The translations under genes were made by a program, and so were the position numbers. The notes under the pieces are model-generated. The model made no database searches and was not told the DNA's origin. It saw only the letters and a program-made list of their open reading frames with translations. From an uncultured Prevotellaceae bacterium (lineage in GTDB: Bacteria > Bacteroidota > Bacteroidia > Bacteroidales > Bacteroidaceae), in assembly GCA_937915745.1 (NCBI GenBank), contig CALGGJ010000088.1, positions 1 through 46,611 on the forward strand: 46,611 nucleotides of DNA. The letters run 5' to 3'. Below are positions 40,507 to 46,611 of the stretch, one piece after another; the stretch's first letter is position 1, and each line of letters opens with the position of its first letter.

Positions 40507-41388
40507 ATGAGACGAAACCTAATCATACGCTCCATAACAGGACTGGCATTCGTGGCCATCATAGTTGGCTGCATGGTGTGGCATCCAATGTCATACGCCA
40601 TACTCTTTGCAATAATATCAGCACTGACAACATGGGAGTTCTGCTCACTCGTCAACAGCAAGCTCAACTGCCAGGTCAACCGATTCATCACTACCGTAGC
40701 ATCAGCGTATCTGTTCGGATCAATACTGGCATTCAACGCAAATATATGCGGGTCGGAAATATTCATTCCATACCTGCTCACACTTATATACCTGCTCATC
40801 GCCGAACTATATCTGAAAGACAACAACGTGTTGCTCAACTGGGCATTCACCATGATGTCACAACTGTATATCGCACTGCCATTTGCACTGCTCAACACAC
40901 TGTCGTTCATTGCAGTCACATTCACAGGAGGCACACAGGCGTCAATCTACAGCCCGGTGTTCCCACTCTCTGTCTTCATCTTCATCTGGACAGGCGACTC
41001 CGCTGCCTACGCATTCGGATCAACAATGGGCAAACACAAACTCTTTCCACGCATATCACCAAAAAAATCATGGGAAGGATGCGTCGGAGCATTCATCATG
41101 GCAGTAGCAGTATCACAAATCATAGCCACCTATTGCCCTGATTTCGCACCGGAAAACACGACTGCCAACCGCATTGCATGGGCTGGACTGGCAGCAGTGG
41201 TAACCGTATTCGGAACATGGGGCGACCTCGTTGAGTCGCAGATAAAACGAAAACTCGGAATAAAAGACTCGGGACACATACTGCCTGGACACGGCGGAAT
41301 GCTCGACCGATTCGACAGCAGCCTCGTAGCAATACCAATGGCTGTGGTATATATATACACCATAAACGAAATCATGGTAACCCTGTAA
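40507..41388 (+). CDS. cdsA: phosphatidate cytidylyltransferase CdsA
   Basis: The 293-aa inner-membrane protein makes CDP-diacylglycerol, the precursor of all phospholipids. It has seven or eight hydrophobic segments and the signature near the C-terminus: GDLVESQIKRKLGIKDSGH, then ILPGHGGMLDRFDSSL. It starts 28 nt after ftsH, as in other Bacteroidales, and the DUF349 gene starts 32 nt after its stop. Confidence 0.96.
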   Translation: MRRNLIIRSITGLAFVAIIVGCMVWHPMSYAILFAIISALTTWEFCSLVNSKLNCQVNRFITTVASAYLFGSILAFNANICGSEIFIPYLLTLIYLLIAELYLKDNNVLLNWAFTMMSQLYIALPFALLNTLSFIAVTFTGGTQASIYSPVFPLSVFIFIWTGDSAAYAFGSTMGKHKLFPRISPKKSWEGCVGAFIMAVAVSQIIATYCPDFAPENTTANRIAWAGLAAVVTVFGTWGDLVESQIKRKLGIKDSGHILPGHGGMLDRFDSSLVAIPMAVVYIYTINEIMVTL

Positions 41389-41420
41389 AGAACAAAACAA
41401 ACCAAAAAAAAGATAAGAAT

Positions 41421-43454
41421 ATGGAAGAAAACGTAAACAAGGAGCCTGTTGCCGAACCTAAAGAGGAAATAACACAGGTCACCGCAGAAGTCCCACAACC
41501 AGACGCAGAGACGCCTCAACCAACAGAAGAGCCCCCTACGACGGCAGAAGAAACTGTTGTTGCAGATGCTGAAACAGTTGCTGCAGATGCAGATACTGCA
41601 ACAGCAGAGGAAACGCCAACTGCAGAGGCAGATGCAGATACTGCAACAGCAGAGGAAACACCAACAGCAGAGGAAACACCAATTGCAGAGGCAGATGCAG
41701 ATACTGCAACAGCAGAGGAAACACCAACAGAAAAAGAAGAATCTGCCGAAACAGAAGCCGAACCTCAGACAGCAGTACAGACAAAGGACGACATCATTGC
41801 CCGACTCAAAGAACTGGCCGAAACCGACGATGACATCGAGCGTCAGGAAGCAGACAGTCTGAAAAGCCACTTCTACAGAATACTGAAGACTGAAGCCGAA
41901 GCTGCATTCAAGCAATTCACCGACAACGGCGGAGACCCCGCAACATACGAGCCGGCCGTTGAACCATTAGAGCAACAATTCAAAGACCTCTTTGCAATCA
42001 TACGACAAAAACGTGCCGCACAACATGAGGCCCTCGAAAAACTTAAGGAAGAAAACTACCTGAGAAAGGTACAGATTATAGAGAAAATCAAGGCCATGCT
42101 GGAAACTCCCGACGATGTAAATAAGGAATATAGCACGTTCCGCGAGTTGCAGGCCGAATGGAACAACCTGAAAGAAGTACCGGCAGAAAAAGCCACCGAA
42201 CTTTGGAAAACCTATCAAGTGAACGTAGAGAAATTCTACGACACGCTCAAACTAAACAACGAATTCCGTGCTTACGACTTCAAGAAAAACCTCGAGAAGA
42301 AACTCTCACTCTGCGAAGCCGCAGAACGCCTCGCCGACGAGAAGAATGTGATTGATGCCTTCCGCCAGCTACAAAACCTGCACCAGCAATTCCGCGAGAC
42401 AGGACCCGTAAGCCGCGAACTGAGGGAAGAAGTGTGGGGACGATTCAAAGCTGCTTCAACAATCATAAACAAACGTCACCAAGACTACTTCGAGGCACGT
42501 AAGGAAGAGGAAAACAACAACCTCGACCAGAAGACGGCAATATGCGAAATCATCGAAGGCTACGACCTCGACTCACTAAAGACGTTTGCCGACTGGAACG
42601 AGATGACCGAAAAGATAACAGCCCTGCAAGCTAAGTGGAAAACCATCGGTTTCGCACCACAAAAGATGAACCAGAGGATATACGAGCGGTTCCGCACGGC
42701 ATGTGACACGTTCTTCACTCGCAAATCTGAGTTCTTCAAAAGCATTCGCGAAAGCCAAAGCGACAACCTGCGCAAGAAACGCGAACTGGTAGAAAAGGCA
42801 GAAGCCCTGCGCGAAAGCCAAGACTGGAAAGCTACAACCGACCAACTCGTTGCAATGCAAAAGGAATGGAAAACCATCGGAGCCGTACCACGCAAGTACA
42901 GCGACGAACTATGGACTCGATTCAATGCGGCATGCGATACATTCTTTGAGGCAAAGAAGACGGCAACATCATCGCAACACGGCGAACAGACAGAGAACCT
43001 GCAGAAGAAACAAGCCATCGTTGACCGATTGGCAGCCGTCGTTCCTGAAGAAACCACCGACCTGCGACAGTTGCTGAAGGACGCACAAGCCGAATGGAAC
43101 GAAATCGGACACGTGCCGTTCAAGGAAAAAGATAAGGTATATAAGGCTTTGCGGGTACAGATGGACCGTCTTTACGACTATCTCGGCGAAACAGCGTCGC
43201 GTCAGCGTGTGGAGCGTTTCAAGAACACAATCACATCGGGAAGCGGCGACAAGGTGCGCGAGCGTCTCGTTCATCAGTCAGAAATACTACAACAGGAAAT
43301 AAAGACATACGAAAACAACCTCGGTTTCCTCAATTTCTCGAAAGGAAGCAAGTCGAACAGCCTGGTGGAAGAACTCAACCACAAGGTTGACAAGCTGCGT
43401 GCCGACCTCAAGGAAATCAAGGAGAAAATAAAGATTCTCGATGCAACCGAATAA
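41421..43454 (+). CDS. DUF349-repeat protein with acidic repetitive N-terminus
   Basis: The 677-aa soluble protein has a Thr/Ala/Glu-rich head (about 1-112), then about five DUF349 repeats to the C-terminus. Each repeat has a W-K/N, IG-x-VP pattern, for example EWNNLKEVPAEKATELW, KWKTIGFAPQKMNQRIYERF, EWKTIGAVPRKYSDELWTRF and EWNEIGHVPFKEKDKVYKAL. Each is followed by a basic aromatic turn such as CDTFF. It ends in a coiled-coil-like helix (NHKVDKLRADLKEIKEKIK). The head contains three copies of ADADTATAEETP, arising from a 45-bp DNA repeat. The function of DUF349 proteins is not settled; a role in stress or RNA-related processes has been suggested. It is last in the rsfS-ftsH-cdsA operon. Confidence 0.9.
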   Translation: MEENVNKEPVAEPKEEITQVTAEVPQPDAETPQPTEEPPTTAEETVVADAETVAADADTATAEETPTAEADADTATAEETPTAEETPIAEADADTATAEETPTEKEESAETEAEPQTAVQTKDDIIARLKELAETDDDIERQEADSLKSHFYRILKTEAEAAFKQFTDNGGDPATYEPAVEPLEQQFKDLFAIIRQKRAAQHEALEKLKEENYLRKVQIIEKIKAMLETPDDVNKEYSTFRELQAEWNNLKEVPAEKATELWKTYQVNVEKFYDTLKLNNEFRAYDFKKNLEKKLSLCEAAERLADEKNVIDAFRQLQNLHQQFRETGPVSRELREEVWGRFKAASTIINKRHQDYFEARKEEENNNLDQKTAICEIIEGYDLDSLKTFADWNEMTEKITALQAKWKTIGFAPQKMNQRIYERFRTACDTFFTRKSEFFKSIRESQSDNLRKKRELVEKAEALRESQDWKATTDQLVAMQKEWKTIGAVPRKYSDELWTRFNAACDTFFEAKKTATSSQHGEQTENLQKKQAIVDRLAAVVPEETTDLRQLLKDAQAEWNEIGHVPFKEKDKVYKALRVQMDRLYDYLGETASRQRVERFKNTITSGSGDKVRERLVHQSEILQQEIKTYENNLGFLNFSKGSKSNSLVEELNHKVDKLRADLKEIKEKIKILDATE

Positions 43455-43545
43455 CCGAAGACTCGTAATTCGGTGCAGTTGGATAACCAGAGGCTCGTAA
43501 TACGATACCCCTGCATATCAGAAAACTGATTGGCGCATAACAAGT

Positions 43546-43590
43546 CTAATGACCGATTTGGACCAAACCCAAACCGGTCATTAGCGTTTT
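43546..43590 (+). terminator. hairpin after the DUF349 gene (dispersed element copy 3)
   Basis: CTAATGACCGATTTGG (43546-43561) pairs with CCAAACCGGTCATTAG (43569-43584), with one mismatch and a 7-nt loop. It is followed by CGTTTT. It ends the rsfS-ftsH-cdsA-DUF349 unit. The 28 nt 43569-43596 on the minus strand match 2481-2508 with two differences. Confidence 0.75.
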
Positions 43591-43612
43591 GATGATTCCA
43601 ATATTATCCTAA

Positions 43613-43720
43613 ATCGGTAACATCGGTAATATCGGTAACATCGGTAACACCGGTAATATCGGTAACATCGGTAATATCGGTAACATCGGTAATATCGGTA
43701 ATATCGGTCATATCGGTAAT
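43613..43720. repeat. 9-bp tandem array, twelve copies
   Basis: Twelve copies of ATCGGTAAC/T fill 43613-43720, with only three units carrying other changes. It lies 11 nt beyond the stop of the minus-strand gene that ends at 43732, and 22 nt after the hairpin of the DUF349 operon. It has no spacers and is not a CRISPR. Confidence 0.96.
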
Positions 43721-43731
43721 ATCGTTATGGT

Positions 43732-44250
43732 TTAGAACATCATCATACCTCGCATTGCGCCTCCGCCGCTCATGTTCCTGAACATGCTCATCATGCCTGC
43801 TGCACGGTTGCGTTGCTGCACAATCACCTGTGCAGCGTGTGCCGGGGTTATGATTTCCTTGAATTTAGCGTAGTATTGTTTGTCGATTTCGGTTTGTTGT
43901 TCAAGACGTTCGAAGTCTTCAGCCAGCATCTTCTCCGCCTCTTCTTCTGTCAGTTTCTTGAAGTTGACGTCGGCACCGGCTTTTTGGTCCATGCCGTATT
44001 TGTCGAGTATGTTCATACGCTTGCTCTGCCACTCAATATACAGTTGTGTGAACTTAGCACCTGTTTCTGTCGATAGGTCCCACTGCTCCACATATTGTTC
44101 TGCACGTTGGGTATATACTTCCTCGTTGGTTTTCACCTCGCGGGTCTGGGCTACGGTCGTGTTGTTGCGTTGACGGTTTTGGTTGTTGCGTTGAGCTTGT
44201 GCGCTCAGTCCCACCATTACCAGGCATATTATAAATAATGTCTTCTTCAT
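43732..44250 (-). CDS. small exported protein, paralogue 1 (Spy/CpxP-like helix protein)
   Basis: The 172-aa product has a signal peptide (MKKTLFIICLVMVGLSAQA), with a cut before Gln20. The mature part is helical and charged, with YTQRAEQYVEQWDLSTETGA, an acidic LTEEEAEKMLAEDFERLEQQ, and HAAQVIVQQRNRAAGMM. It ends in a Gly/Met-rich tail. The 203-aa neighbour shares the same pattern (LYIEW with LYLNW, DKQYYAKFKEII with DKKYFQDFKSLV), so they are paralogues. The layout recalls Spy/CpxP periplasmic chaperones and the LTxxQ families, but no exact LTxxQ is seen. Periplasmic role is inferred. The 9-bp array lies next to its stop. Confidence 0.85.
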   Translation of the reverse strand: MKKTLFIICLVMVGLSAQAQRNNQNRQRNNTTVAQTREVKTNEEVYTQRAEQYVEQWDLSTETGAKFTQLYIEWQSKRMNILDKYGMDQKAGADVNFKKLTEEEAEKMLAEDFERLEQQTEIDKQYYAKFKEIITPAHAAQVIVQQRNRAAGMMSMFRNMSGGGAMRGMMMF

Positions 44251-44286
44251 AGTCTTTGTTTTCGTGTGAATGTTTCTGTTGTCTGG

Positions 44287-44898
44287 TTAGAATCCTCCGC
44301 CGAAGTCGCCTCCGCCGAATCCTCCTCCGCCGAATCCTCCTCCGCCGAAGTCGCCTCCTACGCTGAAGTTGAAGTTACGCATCATGTTGAACATGGCTGA
44401 AGCGGTCGAGCGTTCTTGCAGGAATATTTGTGCGGCTTGTTGTGTTGTCACAAGCGATTTGAAGTCCTGGAAGTATTTTTTATCTACCTCTATTTGTTTC
44501 AGTTGCCGGCCAATGCTTTGTGCCACCAGTTCGTCGGCTTCTGTGTCGCTGAGGTTTTCAAAATCGATTGATGACTCTTCGCTCTCCTGGTCGCCTCCGG
44601 TAGGGTTGACTACGTTGAAGCGGTCGGTCTGCCAATTGAGGTAGAGTACAGTAAACATGTCTTTCTTGTCTTTCTTTACTTTGAACTGTTTGGCAAGTTG
44701 TGTTGCTTGGTCTTGGAATGTCTCGGCCTTGTTTTGTGTTGCACGACGGTTGACGTTGTTTCCAGAGTTACCACCGCCGAATCCGCCGAATCCGCCGAAT
44801 CCGCCGAATCCGCCTCCTCCGCCGCCACGTTGGGCATTCATGCTGAGCGAGAGTGTCATGGCAATGGATAAAATCAACAGTTGTTTCATTCGTTTCAT
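44287..44898 (-). CDS. small exported protein, paralogue 2, glycine-rich ends
   Basis: The 203-aa product has a signal peptide (QLLILSIAMTLSLSMNA) with a cut before Gln23. A Gly/Phe stretch follows the cut (RGGGGGGFGGFGGFGGFGGG). A helical middle shares its pattern with the 172-aa neighbour (LYLNWQ; DTEADELVAQS; VDKKYFQDFKSL; AAQIFLQERSTAS). The C-terminus repeats GGGFGGGGFGGGDFGG. The repeats vary in DNA by CCGCC/TCCGCC slippage. The second gene of the pair follows after 36 nt. The 16-bp array is in its 5' region. Function unknown; both could be envelope-stress or metal-binding chaperones. The start is 44898, or 44889 (MKQ). Confidence 0.8.
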   Translation of the reverse strand: MKRMKQLLILSIAMTLSLSMNAQRGGGGGGFGGFGGFGGFGGGNSGNNVNRRATQNKAETFQDQATQLAKQFKVKKDKKDMFTVLYLNWQTDRFNVVNPTGGDQESEESSIDFENLSDTEADELVAQSIGRQLKQIEVDKKYFQDFKSLVTTQQAAQIFLQERSTASAMFNMMRNFNFSVGGDFGGGGFGGGGFGGGDFGGGF

Positions 44899-44918
44899 AT
44901 TATTACATTGTTTTTAGT

Positions 44919-45014
44919 GTTATGTCGTTTCAGTGCTATGTCGTTTTAGTGTTATGTCGTTTCAGTGTTATGTCGTTTCAGTGCTATGTCGTTTCAGTGC
45001 TATGTCCTTTTATG
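44919..45014. repeat. 16-bp tandem array in the leader of paralogue 2
   Basis: Six units of GTTATGTCGTTTCAGT fill 44919-45014, with T/C changes at two positions and a diverged last copy. A partial copy precedes at 44912-44918. On the minus strand the array is 20 nt upstream of the ATG at 44898, in the gap from the GNAT-type gene. Confidence 0.95.
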
Positions 45015-45022
45015 TTTTATGA

Positions 45023-45985
45023 CTATGTTTCTGCCAAAAGGTTTAACTCCCATGTGTCATAACATACTCCGCGTGCACCGAATGTTTCTTTCTGGAAAGT
45101 GAGTCCGCTGTTGAGTATCTTGCCTCCGTCTTCGGTCGATACACCGAAGTCGAGGTATGTGCGGTCGGGGTAGATGTTGGTCATGATGTGTTCTATGGCT
45201 TGGTCTAATGCTCCGACTTGTCGTCCTTTGTCGGAGGCTGCCAGGTATTGTGTGTGTACCACTTGTCCGCAGTCGAACACGATGGTGCCGGCCAGTGTTT
45301 CTCCTGTGTTGTCTTTTGTTGTAAACAGTCTTATTTGTTTTGGAAAGCGTTGCATCAGCAGTTGCAGTTCGGCAATGGTGTGTACGGGGTGCACGTTGTG
45401 TCGTGTTTGCAGTGTATGGTCGAGTATGTGCCAGAATTGGGTGGTATCGTGTTCTTCGCACACATGGTTCCCGGCATTGATTGATTTGTTTACTTTTCTG
45501 TGTCGCAGGGTGTTCATCTGTATAGCCTGTGGCAGGTATATGGCTTGTGAGAGGCTGCGTGCCGTGAGTCGTGCTCCGTGCCTTGAAAGGAAGTACAGTG
45601 GTTCGTCGGCCGGATACTTATTGTATATATAGGGTGCGGGTTTGTAAACCAGTCTCTGTGCTCCCATCTGCCGATAGTGTTGTATTGCTGCACCTATTGC
45701 TTCGCCAATCTGCTCGGTGCGTATGTTGTGGGATAGTATCAGTCCGGCGTAGGTGAGTCCTTGGTGGGAGTATGCTGTGTGTGTGGTGGTGTTGTAGTTG
45801 GCTGGCAGCAGTGCTGTGATATGGTCTTTTTTGTCGATGAACACGAGCGATGCATCGTCGAAGCGGTCGCTGTGGTAGTCGAGGTATGGCCGCTGGTTGA
45901 TGAATGTTGAGTTGCGCGCCTGGCCGACGAGTTTGTCCCACTCATTGGCCATCTGGCTGTTGTATGGAATGCATCTCAGTGTCAT
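45023..45985 (-). CDS. GNAT/FemAB-like acyltransferase, 320 aa
   Basis: The 320-aa product starts with MTLRCIPYNSQMANEWDKLV, and shows a two-part GNAT/FemAB-like layout: an N-terminal acceptor half (NSTFINQRPYLDYHSDRFDD) and a C-terminal half (LAGTIVFDCGQVVHTQYLAA, YLDFGVSTEDGGKILNSGLT). The latter fits the family's conserved substrate loop. No signal peptide. The ATG overlaps the stop of the FdtA-like gene (ATGA), so both act together. The likely reaction is acylation of a sugar or peptide amine. The longer ORF start at 46366 is in another frame inside the FdtA gene and is rejected. Substrate unknown. Confidence 0.75.
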   Translation of the reverse strand: MTLRCIPYNSQMANEWDKLVGQARNSTFINQRPYLDYHSDRFDDASLVFIDKKDHITALLPANYNTTTHTAYSHQGLTYAGLILSHNIRTEQIGEAIGAAIQHYRQMGAQRLVYKPAPYIYNKYPADEPLYFLSRHGARLTARSLSQAIYLPQAIQMNTLRHRKVNKSINAGNHVCEEHDTTQFWHILDHTLQTRHNVHPVHTIAELQLLMQRFPKQIRLFTTKDNTGETLAGTIVFDCGQVVHTQYLAASDKGRQVGALDQAIEHIMTNIYPDRTYLDFGVSTEDGGKILNSGLTFQKETFGARGVCYDTWELNLLAET

Positions 45986-46398
45986 TTCAGAAATTCCTTG
46001 AAGTCGTGTATGTATCCGTCGGCAATGTAGGGATGTGATGCCAGCACCATGCATACGGTGCCTGGCTTGAAGTTTGTGAGTTCGCACCACACGCCCGGAC
46101 CTATGTATATGCCTTGGTCGGGACGGTTCATGTGTATGGTTTGTTCGCCTGTGTGTTTGTCGTAGATGTAGATGTCGAACTCTCCGGCTATGGGGAAAAT
46201 TATCTCGGCGCAGATGTTGTGTGCGTGTCCGCCTCGTGTCTGTCCATGTGGCACGTTGGTAATCCAGAACACGCGTTCCACTTTGAATGGCAGCTCTTTG
46301 TTTTCGGCAATACACAACCGTCCGCGTGTGTCGCACACGGTGGTCACCGGCACTATCTGGGCGCATTGCGGCAATCCGAAATCGTTATATTCCACCAT
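45982..46398 (-). CDS. FdtA/WxcM-like sugar 3,4-ketoisomerase
   Basis: The 138-aa cupin carries the family's key site, TRGGHAH (His58, His60), and ends SHPYIADGYIHDFKEF, like the DYIRDYDEF end of WxcM/FdtA. These enzymes turn dTDP-4-keto-6-deoxyglucose into the 3-keto sugar, a step toward 3-amino-sugars such as Fuc3N or Qui3N. The start is set at 46398 (MVEYND). The ATG at 46416 lies only two nt past the -7 box and would be at or upstream of the transcript start, and 46524 is beyond the promoter. It is coupled to the GNAT-type gene. The expected aminotransferase partner is not in the window. Confidence 0.87.
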   Translation of the reverse strand: MVEYNDFGLPQCAQIVPVTTVCDTRGRLCIAENKELPFKVERVFWITNVPHGQTRGGHAHNICAEIIFPIAGEFDIYIYDKHTGEQTIHMNRPDQGIYIGPGVWCELTNFKPGTVCMVLASHPYIADGYIHDFKEFLK

Positions 46399-46417
46399 AT
46401 ATTCGATTATTTTCATG

Positions 46418-46425
46418 CAAAGATA
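46418..46425 (-). promoter_or_regulatory. -7 element for the FdtA-like and GNAT-type genes
   Basis: TATCTTTG on the minus strand (46425-46418). No TTTG at -33. The start would be near 46411, about 13 nt before the ATG at 46398. Confidence 0.55.
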
Positions 46426-46444
46426 TAACTTTTTTCTCAAAATG

Positions 46445-46476
46445 TTTGGCTCATTGCGAAAAAAAGCATAAATTTG
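46445..46476 (+). promoter_or_regulatory. sigma-AB-type promoter of the tRNA-Ser gene
   Basis: TTTG (46445-46448), 20 nt, TAAATTTG (46469-46476). Predicted start near 46483, about 67 nt before the tRNA. It lies only 20 nt from the divergent -7 element at 46418-46425, so the two promoters nearly overlap. Confidence 0.75.
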
Positions 46477-46549
46477 CAGTCGCTTTCTGAAAAGAGGCGT
46501 AGTAAATACGCCGTCGGATAGCAATATTCAGACAGAGGCCTTGTCTTGA

Positions 46550-46611
46550 GGAAGGATGGGTGAGTGGCTGAAACCAGCAGTTTGCTAAACTGCCGTACGG
46601 GTAACCGTACC
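46550..46611 (+). tRNA. tRNA-Ser(GCU), cut by the window edge
   Basis: The 5' acceptor strand is GGAAGGA (46550-46556), followed by T8 G9. The D stem is GGT (46559-46561) with ACC (46573-46575), and the D loop holds GTGG. The anticodon stem is GCAGT with ACTGC and encloses TTGCTAA, so the anticodon is GCT (46584-46586). A long variable arm (GTACGG-GTAA-CCGTAC, 46595-46610) proves the serine class. The T arm and 3' acceptor are beyond the edge. Confidence 0.95.

Noticed and set aside
43613..43720. Possible CRISPR array
   Set aside because: Units are 9 bp with no spacers, and no cas genes are in the window. It is a simple tandem repeat.
45986..46366. Longer GNAT-type protein start at 46366
   Set aside because: The extension is the FdtA-like gene read in another frame and is Arg/His-rich as expected of a shadow.
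46366..46524. Extended N-terminus of the FdtA-like protein
   Set aside because: It lies upstream of the predicted transcript start and adds non-homologous residues ahead of the cupin fold.

Overview
The window reads as a chromosomal segment of a Bacteroidota bacterium, most likely order Bacteroidales (Prevotella/Muribaculum/Bacteroides-like; the genus cannot be fixed from sequence alone). The evidence is a DUF4295-family ribosome-associated gene beside rpmG and rpmB, promoters of the Bacteroidota form TTTG-N19/20-TAnnTTTG, few Shine-Dalgarno sites, a PorE-like type IX secretion lipoprotein, a TamL/TamB pair, a bacterial type II glutaminyl cyclase, and a rimP-nusA-infB-suf gene order. No phage, insertion sequence, CRISPR array or recognisable defence island was found. 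The content is mostly core genome with a few accessory and decaying genes.

Layout. 0-4.2 kb: a 15-bp tandem array, a PorE-like OmpA lipoprotein, a conserved-looking hypothetical with a long leader, then rpmB-rpmG-DUF4295. 4.4-9.0 kb: a secreted CocE-type hydrolase, two small unknown genes (one with its 3' end copied in a 24-bp array), a TcdA-like E1 enzyme, and a twice-frameshifted exported gene. 9.0-12.3 kb (minus): an unusual fusion of a peptidase C26 gamma-glutamyl hydrolase and an M19 dipeptidase, then a glutaminyl cyclase and sufE. 12.6-15.8 kb (plus): S41 protease, an unlisted 39-aa membrane protein, and a secreted PI-PLC-like protein that overlaps it. 15.9-26.4 kb (minus): one long run rimP-nusA-infB-sufB-(gene remnant)-sufC-sufD-lipoprotein-sufS. 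26.6-37.2 kb (minus): RluA-type pseudouridine synthase, FabG, TetR regulator, RadA, TamL, TamB. 37.6-43.5 kb (plus): rsfS-ftsH-cdsA-DUF349 protein. 43.7-46.4 kb (minus): two paralogous small exported proteins, a GNAT/FemAB-like enzyme and a FdtA-like sugar ketoisomerase. A tRNA-Ser(GCU) runs off the right edge.

How the parts fit. SufE (9.0 kb) is the usual partner of SufS, and SufBCD is the scaffold, so the window holds a near-complete SUF iron-sulfur assembly system tied to the translation genes rimP-nusA-infB. Envelope biogenesis is heavily represented: PorE-like, TamL/TamB, FtsH, CdsA, S41 protease and glutaminyl cyclase. Most exported proteins here have a predicted mature N-terminal Gln, the substrate of that cyclase. 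Intergenic DNA is rich in short tandem repeats of different unit lengths (9, 15, 16, 22 and 24 bp). The most striking are two related arrays of four 22-bp units, each lying between a divergent pair of promoters 25 kb apart. Several true starts (C26-M19 fusion, S41 protease, TetR, FdtA-like) were set by promoter position rather than by longest ORF.
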